A DNA stretch of 24,205 bases from contig CAJGCY010000027.1 in the NCBI GenBank assembly GCA_904501955.1, forward strand, positions 1 through 24,205, written 5' to 3'. The notes under the pieces were generated by a model. That model was not told the DNA's origin and made no database searches. It worked only from the letters and a program-made list of their open reading frames with translations. The position numbers and the translations under genes were made by a program. Positions 1 to 7,785 of this stretch are shown here, one piece after another. This stretch comes from an uncultured Akkermansia sp. (GTDB taxonomy: Bacteria; Verrucomicrobiota; Verrucomicrobiia; Verrucomicrobiales; Akkermansiaceae). Position 1 is the first letter of the stretch. Each line of letters starts with the position of its first letter.

Positions 1-1031
1 AGCTCATCCTCCGCACAGCAGCCTTCCTCCTCCTCGGCCAATGTTACGGCAGCTGCCTCGGTGCCTGCCTCATTCACGTTGACATAGCAGCGCTGCAACA
101 CTTGGCTGAGCATCAATGGCTCATCCGTGAAGCCGCGGAAGTTCGCTTCGGGGGTGAATAATTCCGCTAAGCCACAGGCTTCCAGCACGTCATTCAGGGA
201 GACTACCCCGGAATCTGAGTTGAATTTCGGTAGTTTCACCGTCACGTATTGTGGACCGCTCTTGGCCAAGTCGGTTCGTATTTCCTGAAATTGCTGCGGG
301 GTGAGCTGTGAGGCGAATTGCCGAGCATCGCCTTTGGGCAGAATGCCGATAAAGCAGAGGCTTTCACCTTTCGGGGCGCCGATTTCTGCGCAGTAATACA
401 GCGCTACGGCTTGCCAGTCATCACCCTCCGCGTAGCGGAACTGCTCCGTCTGAGTCATCATGGGTGCCGTCACCTTTTTGCCTTTCGGCGTGGTGAAACT
501 CGCGCCGGTGTCAACCAAATCAGGCTCAAAGGGCAAGCTCCACTCCGCCTTGAGGTAAATGGCATTGGCTGCTACCAATCGGCTGTAGGGTGAAAGGTCA
601 CTTGCGGAAATAATATGCCGAATCAGCTTCTTCGTGTGCTTTGATGCCCATTGGTTGATGGTTTTAGCCGCTTTTGCGGGGCTTTTTTTGAAGGATACCG
701 CAATGACTTCATCCACGTTAATCTCGGGATTGAGTCGCAAGTCATCGGCAATAAAGAGAGCGTTGGCTTCCACCGGGGTAATATTGCTCACAACGCCTTG
801 TTTGCCCCTAGGGATGGCATCCAGCAGCTGCGCGGTGTTGCCCTGTGCCCCTTGGCGCAGCAGGAGTAGCACACCCTCCAGCGAGGCAGGGGAGCACACG
901 ATGTTGTCTTTTTGCGTCAGTGCCAGTTGATTGAATACCTGCACGGCAAACTCATCCGTTTCCGTGGCTGCGGGGGCTGTTGAGCTGCATGTGCCACAGA
1001 GTGCAGCTAAGCTGATGAATAGGGATTTCAT
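1..1031 (-). CDS. Secreted serpin-family protease inhibitor (3' end beyond window)
   Basis: Reading from ATG at 1031-1029, 343 codons are open to the left edge. The start MKSLFISLAALCGTCSS looks like a Sec signal peptide; no good lipobox is visible. Serpin hallmarks follow in order: INQWASKHTKKLI around residue 125, NAIYLKAEW near 157 (the serpin NAIYFKG-W motif), FTTPKGKKV then APMM, KLPKFNSDSG, the helix pair ending LAELF, and the reactive-centre hinge NEAGTEAAAVT near 320-330. Serpins trap serine or cysteine proteases by inserting the cleaved reactive loop into a beta sheet. The hinge keeps the small residues needed for insertion, so it is probably inhibitory. After the hinge the loop is unusually acidic with paired Cys (LAEEEEGCCAEDE). 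The final 35-50 residues of a normal serpin lie outside the window. It sits 25 bp after the broken gene upstream and probably shares its transcript. The target protease cannot be read from the sequence. Confidence 0.9.
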   Translation of the reverse strand, partial: MKSLFISLAALCGTCSSTAPAATETDEFAVQVFNQLALTQKDNIVCSPASLEGVLLLLRQGAQGNTAQLLDAIPRGKQGVVSNITPVEANALFIADDLRLNPEINVDEVIAVSFKKSPAKAAKTINQWASKHTKKLIRHIISASDLSPYSRLVAANAIYLKAEWSLPFEPDLVDTGASFTTPKGKKVTAPMMTQTEQFRYAEGDDWQAVALYYCAEIGAPKGESLCFIGILPKGDARQFASQLTPQQFQEIRTDLAKSGPQYVTVKLPKFNSDSGVVSLNDVLEACGLAELFTPEANFRGFTDEPLMLSQVLQRCYVNVNEAGTEAAAVTLAEEEEGCCAEDE

Positions 1032-1056
1032 GGTGTGATGTCTCAGGTGCCGTTTT

Positions 1057-1665
1057 TTACTTATTCATACCGGCAGATTCGAAGGCTCCCTCCATTTTGC
1101 CGATTTGCTTGTAGGAGACGGAGTCATCCGTTAGCTCCGCGCGGTAGGGGGCGAGCCAGCCGGATAATCCGGCATAGAAGAGGAAGGTGCCGGTTTCGTC
1201 CCAATGCCCATCCTGCACGCGGTAGACGCTGCGTCCGTCATTATCCTTGATGATGATGCTCAGCAGCATATCGCTGTTGAATGAGGTTGTGTTAAGCGAG
1301 CTTGTTCTGCAGAACTTGTAACCGGTGTTGCCGTTGGGAATCGCTAACCATTTGCCGTCCGGTGACCACGGTTGCTTGATAATGTGGCGTTTGTACAGTG
1401 TTTGGCCTGACAGGAAGAGTCCGGTGAGAGGAATCTCGTGACCTTCGCATGAGACCAACATTATTTCATCAGCAACGGTGAGCTCCGTGACGGCTGTATG
1501 TCGGCGCCCTTTATAAACGAGCTACCACTTGCCATCCGGTGAGGGGCAACGCAGCTCCGCCTCGACGATGGTGCTTTCATCGTAAATAAGAGGTTCCTGC
1601 TCGTTAGCCGTTACGGCGCAAAGGGATGCAAAGCAGAGAATGAGATGTGCTGCAAGCTTTTTCAT
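1057..1665 (-). pseudogene. Small secreted protein gene interrupted by an in-frame TAG
   Basis: One reading frame runs from ATG at 1665-1663 to TAA at 1059-1057 (203 codons) but contains a TAG at 1524-1522 (codon 48). The N-terminus MKKLAAHLILCFASLCAVTA is a clear signal peptide. The motif SPDGKW occurs twice, once immediately before the TAG and again in the downstream part (PWSPDGKWLAIPNG). This motif is typical of beta-propeller proteins of the TolB/WD40-like type, but 202 residues is too short for a full propeller. The frame is otherwise intact on both sides, so the lesion is a single nonsense codon: a recent pseudogene, a sequencing error, or readthrough. Translation could restart at the ATG at 1461, but that piece would lack the signal peptide. 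The family is not recognised. Confidence 0.65.
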
Positions 1666-1673
1666 ACGGTGCT

Positions 1674-1702
1674 AGGGTAGCAAGTAAGGCTGTGTAAGTC
1701 AA
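1674..1702 (-). promoter_or_regulatory. Candidate sigma70 promoter of the broken gene and serpin
   Basis: On the minus strand a -35 TTGACT (1702-1697) and a -10 TACCCT (1679-1674) are separated by 17 bp. The -10 ends only 8 nt before the ATG at 1665, so the transcript would have almost no leader. Confidence 0.5.
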
Positions 1703-1742
1703 GTAAAAACGGATTTGCTGCGGGGTGAACGGTGGAATTTGC

Positions 1743-1771
1743 TTGACAAGGCACAAAAAGCATGCTAAAAG
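1743..1771 (+). promoter_or_regulatory. Candidate sigma70 promoter of nuoA
   Basis: TTGACA (1743-1748) and TAAAAG (1766-1771) are separated by 17 bp. The ATG of nuoA is 15 nt downstream of the -10, giving a leader of only a few nucleotides. It is back to back with the divergent promoter at 1674-1702. Confidence 0.55.
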
Positions 1772-1786
1772 AGGCGCGTACAAGCC

Positions 1787-2179
1787 ATGTCTCAGGAATA
1801 TTTTTCAGCGTTGATTCAGTTGATTGCCGGGTTCGGATTTGCCGGTATGATTATTGTGCTCAGTGTGCTTTTCGGTCGTCGCGCGAAGCTGCGTCCCGCA
1901 CAGGATGTACCGTATGAGTGCGGTAACGTGCCCGAGGGTGATGGTGCTCCGGCATTCTTCTCCATTAAGTACTACATGGTGGCTATTCTGTTCCTCGTGT
2001 TCGACTTGGAGGTGATTTTCCTGTATCCGTGGGCACTTGGCTTCAAGGATTTCGTGGTGGAGAACGGTGCAGCATTCGGCGCAATGAGCGTCTTCATTGC
2101 CGTGCTGATGGTAGCTTATCTGTATGCTCTGGGTAAGGGTGTTATCGTATGGCACCGCAACCCGAAGCCGCGTGATTGA
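1787..2179 (+). CDS. nuoA: NADH-quinone oxidoreductase subunit A
   Basis: The 130-aa product is a membrane subunit of respiratory complex I, which couples NADH oxidation to quinone reduction and ion pumping. Three membrane segments are visible near residues 9-29, 62-83 and 96-118. The conserved loop motif YECG is at 43-46 and the family block FSIKYYMVAILFLVFDLEV begins at 58. Length and topology match NuoA/NdhC/ND3. It stands alone: upstream is the divergent serpin pair and downstream is a terminator then metH, with no nuoB or other nuo gene, so the rest of complex I must be encoded elsewhere. Confidence 0.95.
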   Translation: MSQEYFSALIQLIAGFGFAGMIIVLSVLFGRRAKLRPAQDVPYECGNVPEGDGAPAFFSIKYYMVAILFLVFDLEVIFLYPWALGFKDFVVENGAAFGAMSVFIAVLMVAYLYALGKGVIVWHRNPKPRD

Positions 2180-2220
2180 GCCGGAGAGAATCTCCTCACG
2201 ATGTAAAGAAACTTTTTCCG

Positions 2221-2250
2221 GGCGGCTTCTGCATGAAGCCGCCTTTTTTT
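2221..2250 (+). terminator. Intrinsic terminator/attenuator between nuoA and metH
   Basis: A perfect 9-bp stem, GGCGGCTTC (2221-2229) with GAAGCCGCC (2235-2243), has a 5-nt loop and is followed by seven T (2244-2250). It ends only 17 bp before the metH ATG. That leaves no room for a separate metH promoter after it, so metH is probably read from upstream through this hairpin. Confidence 0.85.
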
Positions 2251-2267
2251 GAAGAAACTAAACGACA

Positions 2268-5200
2268 ATGAGCACGCCGATGACTCGTCAGCAGTATTTG
2301 ACGGAGGAAATGAAGAAGCGCATCCTAATGCTGGATGGCGCTCAGGGCACCATGATTCAGAAGCACCACCTGCAAGAGGCTGACTACCGTGGTGAGCGCT
2401 TTGCGGATGTAGCCCGATATCCCCGCGACCTGAAAAACAACAACGATGTGCTGGTGCTCACTCGCCCGGATATCATCCGCGATATCTGCGACCGATACTT
2501 GGAGGCGGGGTCGGACATTATCAGCACGTGCACCTTCTCCGCCACGAGCATTGGCCAGCATGAGTTCTTCCATTTCTGTGCGCCCTGTCGCCATGACCAA
2601 GCATATTATGAGGGAGTGTTGGCTGATGAAGCGCTGGCTGCCTTGGTGCGCGAGATGAATCTCGCCTCTTGCCGCATTGCCCGTGAGGCGGTAGAGGCAG
2701 CGGAGGCAAAGGATGGGCGCCCGCGTCTGGTGGCGGGTTCCATTGGCCCCATGGCTGTGACGGCTTCACTTTCCCCGGATGTGAATGACCCCGGATTCCG
2801 CGCGGTGAACTTTGACCAGCTGCGCCGCGCTTACCGTGAGCAGGTGCTTGCCCTGGCGGATGGAGGGGTGGATATTCTGCTGCTGGAAACGATTTTCGAC
2901 ACGCTGAATGCCAAGGCTTGCCTGTACGCCATTGATGAGCTGCGCGAGGAGCGCGAGCTGCCCCCGGTGATGATCAGTTTTACTATTACGGACAGAGCGG
3001 GGCGCACGCTGAGCGGGCAAACGGTGGAGGCTTTCTGGAACTCCGTGCGCCATGCCAAGCCCCTGTCCATCGGCATCAACTGTGCGCTGGGGGCGGACCT
3101 CATGCTGCCTTTTGCTCAAGAGCTTGCGCGCTTGGCGGACTGCGCCGTCAGCATGTACCCGAATGCCGGCTTGCCGGACCCGCTTGCCCCCGGTGGCTAC
3201 GCCCACACGGCGGAGCACATGGCAGGCATCTTGAAGGAATACGCTGAGCAGGGGCTGCTGAACTTTGTGGGCGGTTGCTGCGGTACGACCCCGCAATACA
3301 TTGCTGCTATACGCGAGGCGGTGCAGGGCTATGCCCCGCGCGTGATTCCCGTGCATGAGTCCGACGGTACGCTGTGTCTCTCCGGGCTGGAGCCCTTCAA
3401 CCACAAGCGTGAGGAGGGTATCACCTTCATCGGTGAGCGTTGCAATGTGGCCGGCTCTCCGAAGTTTGCGAAGCTTATCCGCGAGGGTAAGTATGAGGAG
3501 GCTCTGGAAATTGCCCGCACTCAGGTGCAAAAGGGGGCTCGCGTGCTGGATTTCTGCTTCGATGACGGCATGATTGACGGCCCCGCGGCGATGACTCGCT
3601 TCCTGAACCTCGTGGCTGCGGAGCCGGATATTGCCAAGGTTCCCTGCATGATTGACTCCTCCAAGTGGGAGGTGATAGAGGCAGGCTTGCGCTGCGTGCA
3701 GGGTAAGGGCATTGTGAACTCCATTTCCCTGAAAAACGGTGAGGAAGAGTTCTTGCAACAAGCCCGTATCATTCGCCGCTACGGTGCTGCCGTGGTGGTG
3801 ATGGGCTTTGATGAGAACGGGCAGGCCGGTGGCTATGATGACCGCGTGGCGATTGCGCACCGCGCTTATAAGCTGCTGACGGAGAAGGTGGGATTCCCTG
3901 CGGAAGACATCATCTTTGACCCGAACGTGCTCACCGTGGGCACGGGCATTGCGGAGCATGCCAATTATGCGTTACACTTCTTCCAAGCTGCGGCGGAGAT
4001 TCACCGCTGCCACCCGCTTTGCCACATATCCGGCGGTATTTCCAACGTAAGTTTCTCCTTCCGTGGCAATAATCCCGTGCGCGAGGCCATGCACAGCGCT
4101 TTCTTGCACCATGCTGCCTTGGGCGGGCTGGATTTGTGCATTGTAAACGCCGCCTTGATGACGGATTATGATACCATCCCGGCGCACCGCCGCAAGTTGG
4201 TGGAAGATGTGCTGCTGAATACCTGTGAAGATGCTACCGAGTGCCTGATTTCCTACGCTCAGGAGTTGGCTGAGGCCAAAAACGCGCTCAAGGCAGCCGG
4301 AGCCGGGGCTCCTGCCGCTGCAACAGCCCCGAAAGTGGCGGATTGGCGCACGCAGACGGTGCAGGAGCGTTTGGCCCATGCGCTGGTGCATGGTATCACG
4401 GAGTTTATTGAAGCAGATACCCGCGAGGCGCTGGAGCTGTGCGGTACTCCCCTCGCCGTGATTGAAGGCCCCCTCATGGATGGCATGAAGCAGGTGGGCG
4501 AGCTGTTCGGCAGCGGTAAAATGTTCCTGCCCCAGGTGGTGAAGAGTGCCCGCGTGATGAAACAGAGCGTGGCGGTGCTGACTCCCTTGCTGGAGGCTGC
4601 GCAATCCGGTCAATCCTCAGCTGCCACGGTGGTGCTTGCCACGGTGAAGGGTGATGTGCACGACATCGGTAAGAATATCGTGAGCGTGGTGCTCTCCTGC
4701 AATGGCTTCCGTGTGGTGGACCTCGGTGTGATGGTGCCCAAGGAGCAGATTATTGAGCGCGCCCTGAGCGAAAAGGCGGATTTTGTGGCGCTTTCCGGTC
4801 TGATTACGCCTTCTCTTGATGAGATGGCAGCCGTTGCTGCTGCCATGCAGGAGGCCGGGATGCGCATCCCGCTGTTGGTGGGTGGTGCGACGACGAGCCC
4901 CCTGCATACCGCCCTGAAGCTTGCCCCGCATTATCCCGATGGCGTAGTGGTGCAAACGGCGGATGCCTCCACCATTGTGCCCGTGGCGGCGGCCTTGATA
5001 GGCGCGGGGCGTGAGGAATACATTGCTGCCCACAAGGCGGAGCAAGCCCGCATGTGCGCAGATTTTGCTCAGCAAGAGGTGCTCCTCATGTCGCTGAGTG
5101 CTGCTCGCGAGCAGGCTTTGCGTGATGCCGGCAACAACCCGACCCCGCAGCGCACCGGTGTGTTCACCGTGGGGGTGCCGTACGGTTGCTCCTGCCATTA

Positions 5201-5966
5201 TCCGCAGCCGGATTACCCCCTCAGCTGGGAGCATCTGCTGCAAAAGGCTGACTGGAGCATTACGCTGCGTACCTTCGGCATGCACAGTGCCAAGACGGAT
5301 GAGAAAAAGGCGGAGGCCGACAAATTGCGTGCCGATGCGGAGGCTCTGTTGCAACAAGCCATTACGGAGAACCGCCTCCGCGCCCGCGCCTGCTTCGGTA
5401 TATGGCCCGCTGTCCGCAAGGGGGATGATATTGAGGTGCAGGGAGGTACAGTCTTCTACACGCTGCGCCAGCAAAAGCCTGCTGCAACTCCGCGCGTAGC
5501 CTTGGCGGATTTTGTGAACGAAAACGCCGGTTACGTGGGGGCGATGCAGTTGTCCATCAGCGGTGCAGATGAATGGTCTGCCGAGTTGAACGCCGCAAAT
5601 GATCCTTACAATGCTCTGTTGATTGCAGCCATTGCCAACATGTTGGCGGAAGCGCTGGCTGAGTGCACGCAGGATTGCATGGAGCAGGTGTGGCCGGTGG
5701 CGGATTCTCAAATGGTGCGCCCCGCCTGCGGTTACCCCTCCCAGCCTGACCACCGGGAAAAGCGTACCGTGTTCTCCTTGCTGAATGCCACGGAGCTCAC
5801 CGGTACCTCCCTGACGGAAACCTGCATGATGCAGCCCTCCGCCGCGGTTTGTGCGCTGGTGTTCAATCATCCGCAGGCTCGTTACTTTGCCCTGGGCCCC
5901 ATCGGCGACGACCAAAAGGCTGATTACGCCGCCCGCACGGGGCGCCCCGTGCCCTCTGCGCTGTAA
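2268..5966 (+). CDS. metH: Cobalamin-dependent methionine synthase
   Basis: The 1232-aa product transfers a methyl group from 5-methyltetrahydrofolate to homocysteine via methylcobalamin, giving methionine and tetrahydrofolate. All four MetH modules are present. The homocysteine barrel (about 15-350) has zinc ligands C272 (NCALG), C337 and C338 (GGCCGTTP). The pterin barrel (about 385-650) has ERCNVAGSPKF and ISGGISNVSFSFRGN. The cap and B12 domain (about 690-910) carries the cobalt ligand H798 in DVHDIGKN. The reactivation domain (about 950-1225) has the S-adenosylmethionine motif RPACGYPSQPDH (1151-1162). Length equals that of E. coli MetH (1227 aa). Oddities: where E. coli has DINMDEGM in the pterin barrel, this protein has DFCFDDGM (428-435), so the usual Asn of the DxN motif is Cys430. 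GERTN is GERCN (C392). An extra Cys-containing stretch with CAPC lies at about 98-115. Confidence 0.97.
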   Translation: MSTPMTRQQYLTEEMKKRILMLDGAQGTMIQKHHLQEADYRGERFADVARYPRDLKNNNDVLVLTRPDIIRDICDRYLEAGSDIISTCTFSATSIGQHEFFHFCAPCRHDQAYYEGVLADEALAALVREMNLASCRIAREAVEAAEAKDGRPRLVAGSIGPMAVTASLSPDVNDPGFRAVNFDQLRRAYREQVLALADGGVDILLLETIFDTLNAKACLYAIDELREERELPPVMISFTITDRAGRTLSGQTVEAFWNSVRHAKPLSIGINCALGADLMLPFAQELARLADCAVSMYPNAGLPDPLAPGGYAHTAEHMAGILKEYAEQGLLNFVGGCCGTTPQYIAAIREAVQGYAPRVIPVHESDGTLCLSGLEPFNHKREEGITFIGERCNVAGSPKFAKLIREGKYEEALEIARTQVQKGARVLDFCFDDGMIDGPAAMTRFLNLVAAEPDIAKVPCMIDSSKWEVIEAGLRCVQGKGIVNSISLKNGEEEFLQQARIIRRYGAAVVVMGFDENGQAGGYDDRVAIAHRAYKLLTEKVGFPAEDIIFDPNVLTVGTGIAEHANYALHFFQAAAEIHRCHPLCHISGGISNVSFSFRGNNPVREAMHSAFLHHAALGGLDLCIVNAALMTDYDTIPAHRRKLVEDVLLNTCEDATECLISYAQELAEAKNALKAAGAGAPAAATAPKVADWRTQTVQERLAHALVHGITEFIEADTREALELCGTPLAVIEGPLMDGMKQVGELFGSGKMFLPQVVKSARVMKQSVAVLTPLLEAAQSGQSSAATVVLATVKGDVHDIGKNIVSVVLSCNGFRVVDLGVMVPKEQIIERALSEKADFVALSGLITPSLDEMAAVAAAMQEAGMRIPLLVGGATTSPLHTALKLAPHYPDGVVVQTADASTIVPVAAALIGAGREEYIAAHKAEQARMCADFAQQEVLLMSLSAAREQALRDAGNNPTPQRTGVFTVGVPYGCSCHYPQPDYPLSWEHLLQKADWSITLRTFGMHSAKTDEKKAEADKLRADAEALLQQAITENRLRARACFGIWPAVRKGDDIEVQGGTVFYTLRQQKPAATPRVALADFVNENAGYVGAMQLSISGADEWSAELNAANDPYNALLIAAIANMLAEALAECTQDCMEQVWPVADSQMVRPACGYPSQPDHREKRTVFSLLNATELTGTSLTETCMMQPSAAVCALVFNHPQARYFALGPIGDDQKADYAARTGRPVPSAL

Positions 5967-5987
5967 TGAGTTATCTGTAAGAATCCA

Positions 5988-6026
5988 AACAAAAACTCCG
6001 CCTGAACATCGGGCGGAGTTTTTGTT
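5988..6026. terminator. Bidirectional terminator between metH and ruvX
   Basis: A 15-bp perfect inverted repeat (5988-6002 and 6012-6026) with a 9-nt loop has A-rich and T-rich outer ends, so each strand ends in a run of U. It lies between the convergent metH and ruvX genes and can serve both. Confidence 0.9.
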
Positions 6027-6044
6027 CTTAAAGGCGAATGCCAT

Positions 6045-6491
6045 TTACCATGGCGGCGCATCCATAAAATCAGGAGGCGGGGCGGTTTGCTCTAACCAGA
6101 GATTGAGGATTTCCACCGCGGCGGCTTGGTCGATGATGGGCTTAAAATCCTTCGCTTTTTTGCCTGCTGCGTGCAATTTTGCCTGTGCATCCACCGTGGT
6201 GCGGTATTCATCCACATACACCAGCGGCAGCGAGGGGAACTTGGCGCGCAATTTTTCACCGAAGGCGCGCACATACTCGCAGGCGGAGCCCTCCGTGCCA
6301 TCCATGCGGATGGGAAGCCCCATCACCAAGGTGCGGATGCCCAGCTTTTCCACCAGCTGAGCAATGCGCCCCAGCGGCTCGGTCTTGGCTAAGTGAATGC
6401 TCTCCACCGGGTGCGCCAGAATGCCACAAGCATCCGTAGCAGCAATGCCGATGCGGGCTTTTCCCATGTCTATGCCGAGCGCGGGGTGCAT
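6045..6491 (-). CDS. ruvX: RuvX/YqgF family putative Holliday junction resolvase
   Basis: This 148-aa protein has the RNase H-like YqgF fold. Motifs seen: GIDMGKARIGIA with D8, GLPIRMDGTEG at 58-68, DEYRTT with D94/E95, and IDQAAA with D121. These give the acidic metal-binding positions expected of the family. The family is implicated in pre-16S rRNA processing and Holliday junction resolution; the sequence cannot choose between them. The gene begins 12 bp after manC ends and is probably co-transcribed with it. The C-terminal tail is Pro-rich and short. Confidence 0.92.
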   Translation of the reverse strand: MHPALGIDMGKARIGIAATDACGILAHPVESIHLAKTEPLGRIAQLVEKLGIRTLVMGLPIRMDGTEGSACEYVRAFGEKLRAKFPSLPLVYVDEYRTTVDAQAKLHAAGKKAKDFKPIIDQAAAVEILNLWLEQTAPPPDFMDAPPW

Positions 6492-6503
6492 GGTCGCCGT
6501 GTT

Positions 6504-7565
6504 TTATACGAGATTGTCCGGCAGCTTGGCTACCACGTTCTTAATCTTGTCCGCCTGGTCGCGGTGGGCAACGAGCAGGGCATCACCCGTATCTACCACG
6601 ATGAGGTCATCCACCCCTACCAAGGCTACGTGCTTGCCCTGGGCGGAGAAAACGATGTTGCCGGAGGCATCCTGAGCGCTCAGTGCGGTGTTGGCTGCAT
6701 TCTGAGCGTCATCTTGTTGCAGGTATTTGCCCACGGAAATCCAAGAACCCACGTCATCCCAATCGAAGGAAGCCTCGAAGTTCAGCACGCGGTCAGCTTT
6801 CTCCATGAGGGCAAAGTCAATGCTGATGGGGGTGAGCTTGGCAAACTCATTTTCAATGAAGGCGGGAATGTTGTCCGTAGCGGTCAGGCGGTCGATGAAA
6901 TCCGCCAGCTCGGGGGTGTGGGCGGCAAGCTGGGCGCGCACGTGAGCCACGTTCCAAATGAACATGCCTGCATTCCACGTAAAGTTGCCACTGGCAAGGT
7001 ATTGCTCCGCCGTGGCGGCATCCGGTTTCTCGCGGAAGCGCACCACCTCATAGCAATCATGGCGGAGCTGCGCATCGTTCAGCTTCTCGGCTCGCTCAAT
7101 GTAGCCGTAGCTCGGGCAAGCCCACGTGGGGCGAATACCGATGGTCATCAGTGCGTTTTCGCGCCCCGCAAGGTTCAGCGCATCCTCCGCCAGGCTGCGG
7201 AAAGCGCTGTCATCCAGAATCAGCGAATCGCTGGGAATCACAATCATGTTGGCCTGCGGGTCACGCGCTGCAATGAGCGCCACGCCGAGAGAAACGGCCG
7301 GAGCCGTGTCACGGCGAGCGGGCTCAGCCACAATGTTTTCCGCCGGCAGCTCCGGTACTTGGTTGCGTACCTCAGCCTCTTGCAAGGCATTGGTCAAGAT
7401 GAAGATGTTCTCCGCCGGTACCAATCCGCCCAAGCGCTCTACTGCTTGGCGCAGCATGGTGCCTTTGCCGAACAAATCCAGCAGCTGTTTGGGCTTTGCG
7501 TTACGAGAAAGCGGCCAGAATCGTGTGCCACTACCACCGGCGAGTATGAGTGCGTAATTTGCCAT
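6504..7565 (-). CDS. manC: Mannose-1-phosphate guanylyltransferase
   Basis: The product makes GDP-mannose from mannose-1-phosphate and GTP, feeding capsule, LPS or glycan synthesis. The start at 7565 (MANYALILAGGSGTRFWPLS) is preferred over an upstream in-frame ATG at 7649, because it places the nucleotidyltransferase signature at residues 7-27 and fits the promoter just upstream. Other motifs: FREKP (178-182), WNAGMFIW (197-204) and SFDWDDVGSW (266-275). At 353 residues this is the short form without the fused isomerase domain. The upstream ATG at 7649 lies inside the 53-bp repeat, so the longer reading would be partly repeat-derived. First gene of a manC-ruvX operon. Confidence 0.93.
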   Translation of the reverse strand: MANYALILAGGSGTRFWPLSRNAKPKQLLDLFGKGTMLRQAVERLGGLVPAENIFILTNALQEAEVRNQVPELPAENIVAEPARRDTAPAVSLGVALIAARDPQANMIVIPSDSLILDDSAFRSLAEDALNLAGRENALMTIGIRPTWACPSYGYIERAEKLNDAQLRHDCYEVVRFREKPDAATAEQYLASGNFTWNAGMFIWNVAHVRAQLAAHTPELADFIDRLTATDNIPAFIENEFAKLTPISIDFALMEKADRVLNFEASFDWDDVGSWISVGKYLQQDDAQNAANTALSAQDASGNIVFSAQGKHVALVGVDDLIVVDTGDALLVAHRDQADKIKNVVAKLPDNLV

Positions 7566-7574
7566 TGCAAGCGG

Positions 7575-7603
7575 AGTATACTTTTTATCCCTGCTCAGGT
7601 CAA
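7575..7603 (-). promoter_or_regulatory. Promoter of manC
   Basis: On the minus strand TTGACC (7603-7598) and TATACT (7580-7575) are separated by exactly 17 bp. The -10 ends 9 nt before the manC ATG, implying a leaderless or nearly leaderless mRNA. The 53-bp island repeat begins 2 bp upstream of the -35, so insertion left this promoter intact. Confidence 0.75.
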
Positions 7604-7605
7604 GG

Positions 7606-7658
7606 CGGAATTTCGCATTTCCTCCGCTCTTTGCGCGGGTGTAACGCATTCCGGGCTT
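7606..7658. repeat. Left 53-bp direct repeat (attL-like)
   Basis: This copy is identical at all 53 positions to 10263-10315. It begins with CGGAAT and contains the inverse ATTCCG near its end (7648-7653), so the repeat is partly self-inverted. Homology stops abruptly on both sides. It lies between the manC promoter and the stop codon of the 37-aa membrane peptide, 13 bp away. Confidence 0.85.
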
Positions 7659-7671
7659 TTAGCCTATCCTC

Positions 7672-7785
7672 TTATTCCGCGAAGTTAAGCAGTAAATACA
7701 TCACTAATAATACACCCGCAGACAGCAGGATAACATACAGCAGGAACTGTAACAAGCAGATAATGTTAGGGTTTCCTTTCATCAT
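7672..7785 (-). CDS. 37-aa single-pass membrane peptide, coupled to the ATP-grasp gene
   Basis: The ATG at 7785-7783 overlaps the TAA of the ATP-grasp gene by one base (TAATG), the classic arrangement for translational coupling. A second ATG follows immediately. The peptide begins MMKGNPNIICLLQFLLYVIL and is hydrophobic from about residue 8 to 33, enough for one membrane span. It has a short polar N-terminus containing one Lys, a Cys at 10, and ends LNFAE. The gene ends 13 bp before the left repeat, so it is the last gene of the island. No family is recognised. It could be an immunity or anchoring peptide, part of an export path, or a membrane partner of the ligase; the sequence does not decide. 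Confidence 0.6.
   Translation of the reverse strand: MMKGNPNIICLLQFLLYVILLSAGVLLVMYLLLNFAE

Noticed and set aside
2180..2267. Cobalamin or S-adenosylmethionine riboswitch upstream of metH
   Set aside because: The gap is only 88 bp and shows two simple hairpins but no B12-box or SAM-riboswitch core.
2766..6044. Long minus-strand open frames opposite metH (2766-3959, 3972-4613, 4617-6044)
   Set aside because: Their translations are low-complexity His/Arg/Gln-rich and match no family; they mirror the codon bias of metH on the other strand.
6393..7688. 431-codon plus-strand frame opposite manC and ruvX
   Set aside because: The sequence shows no family features and covers manC, whose motifs and promoter are clear.
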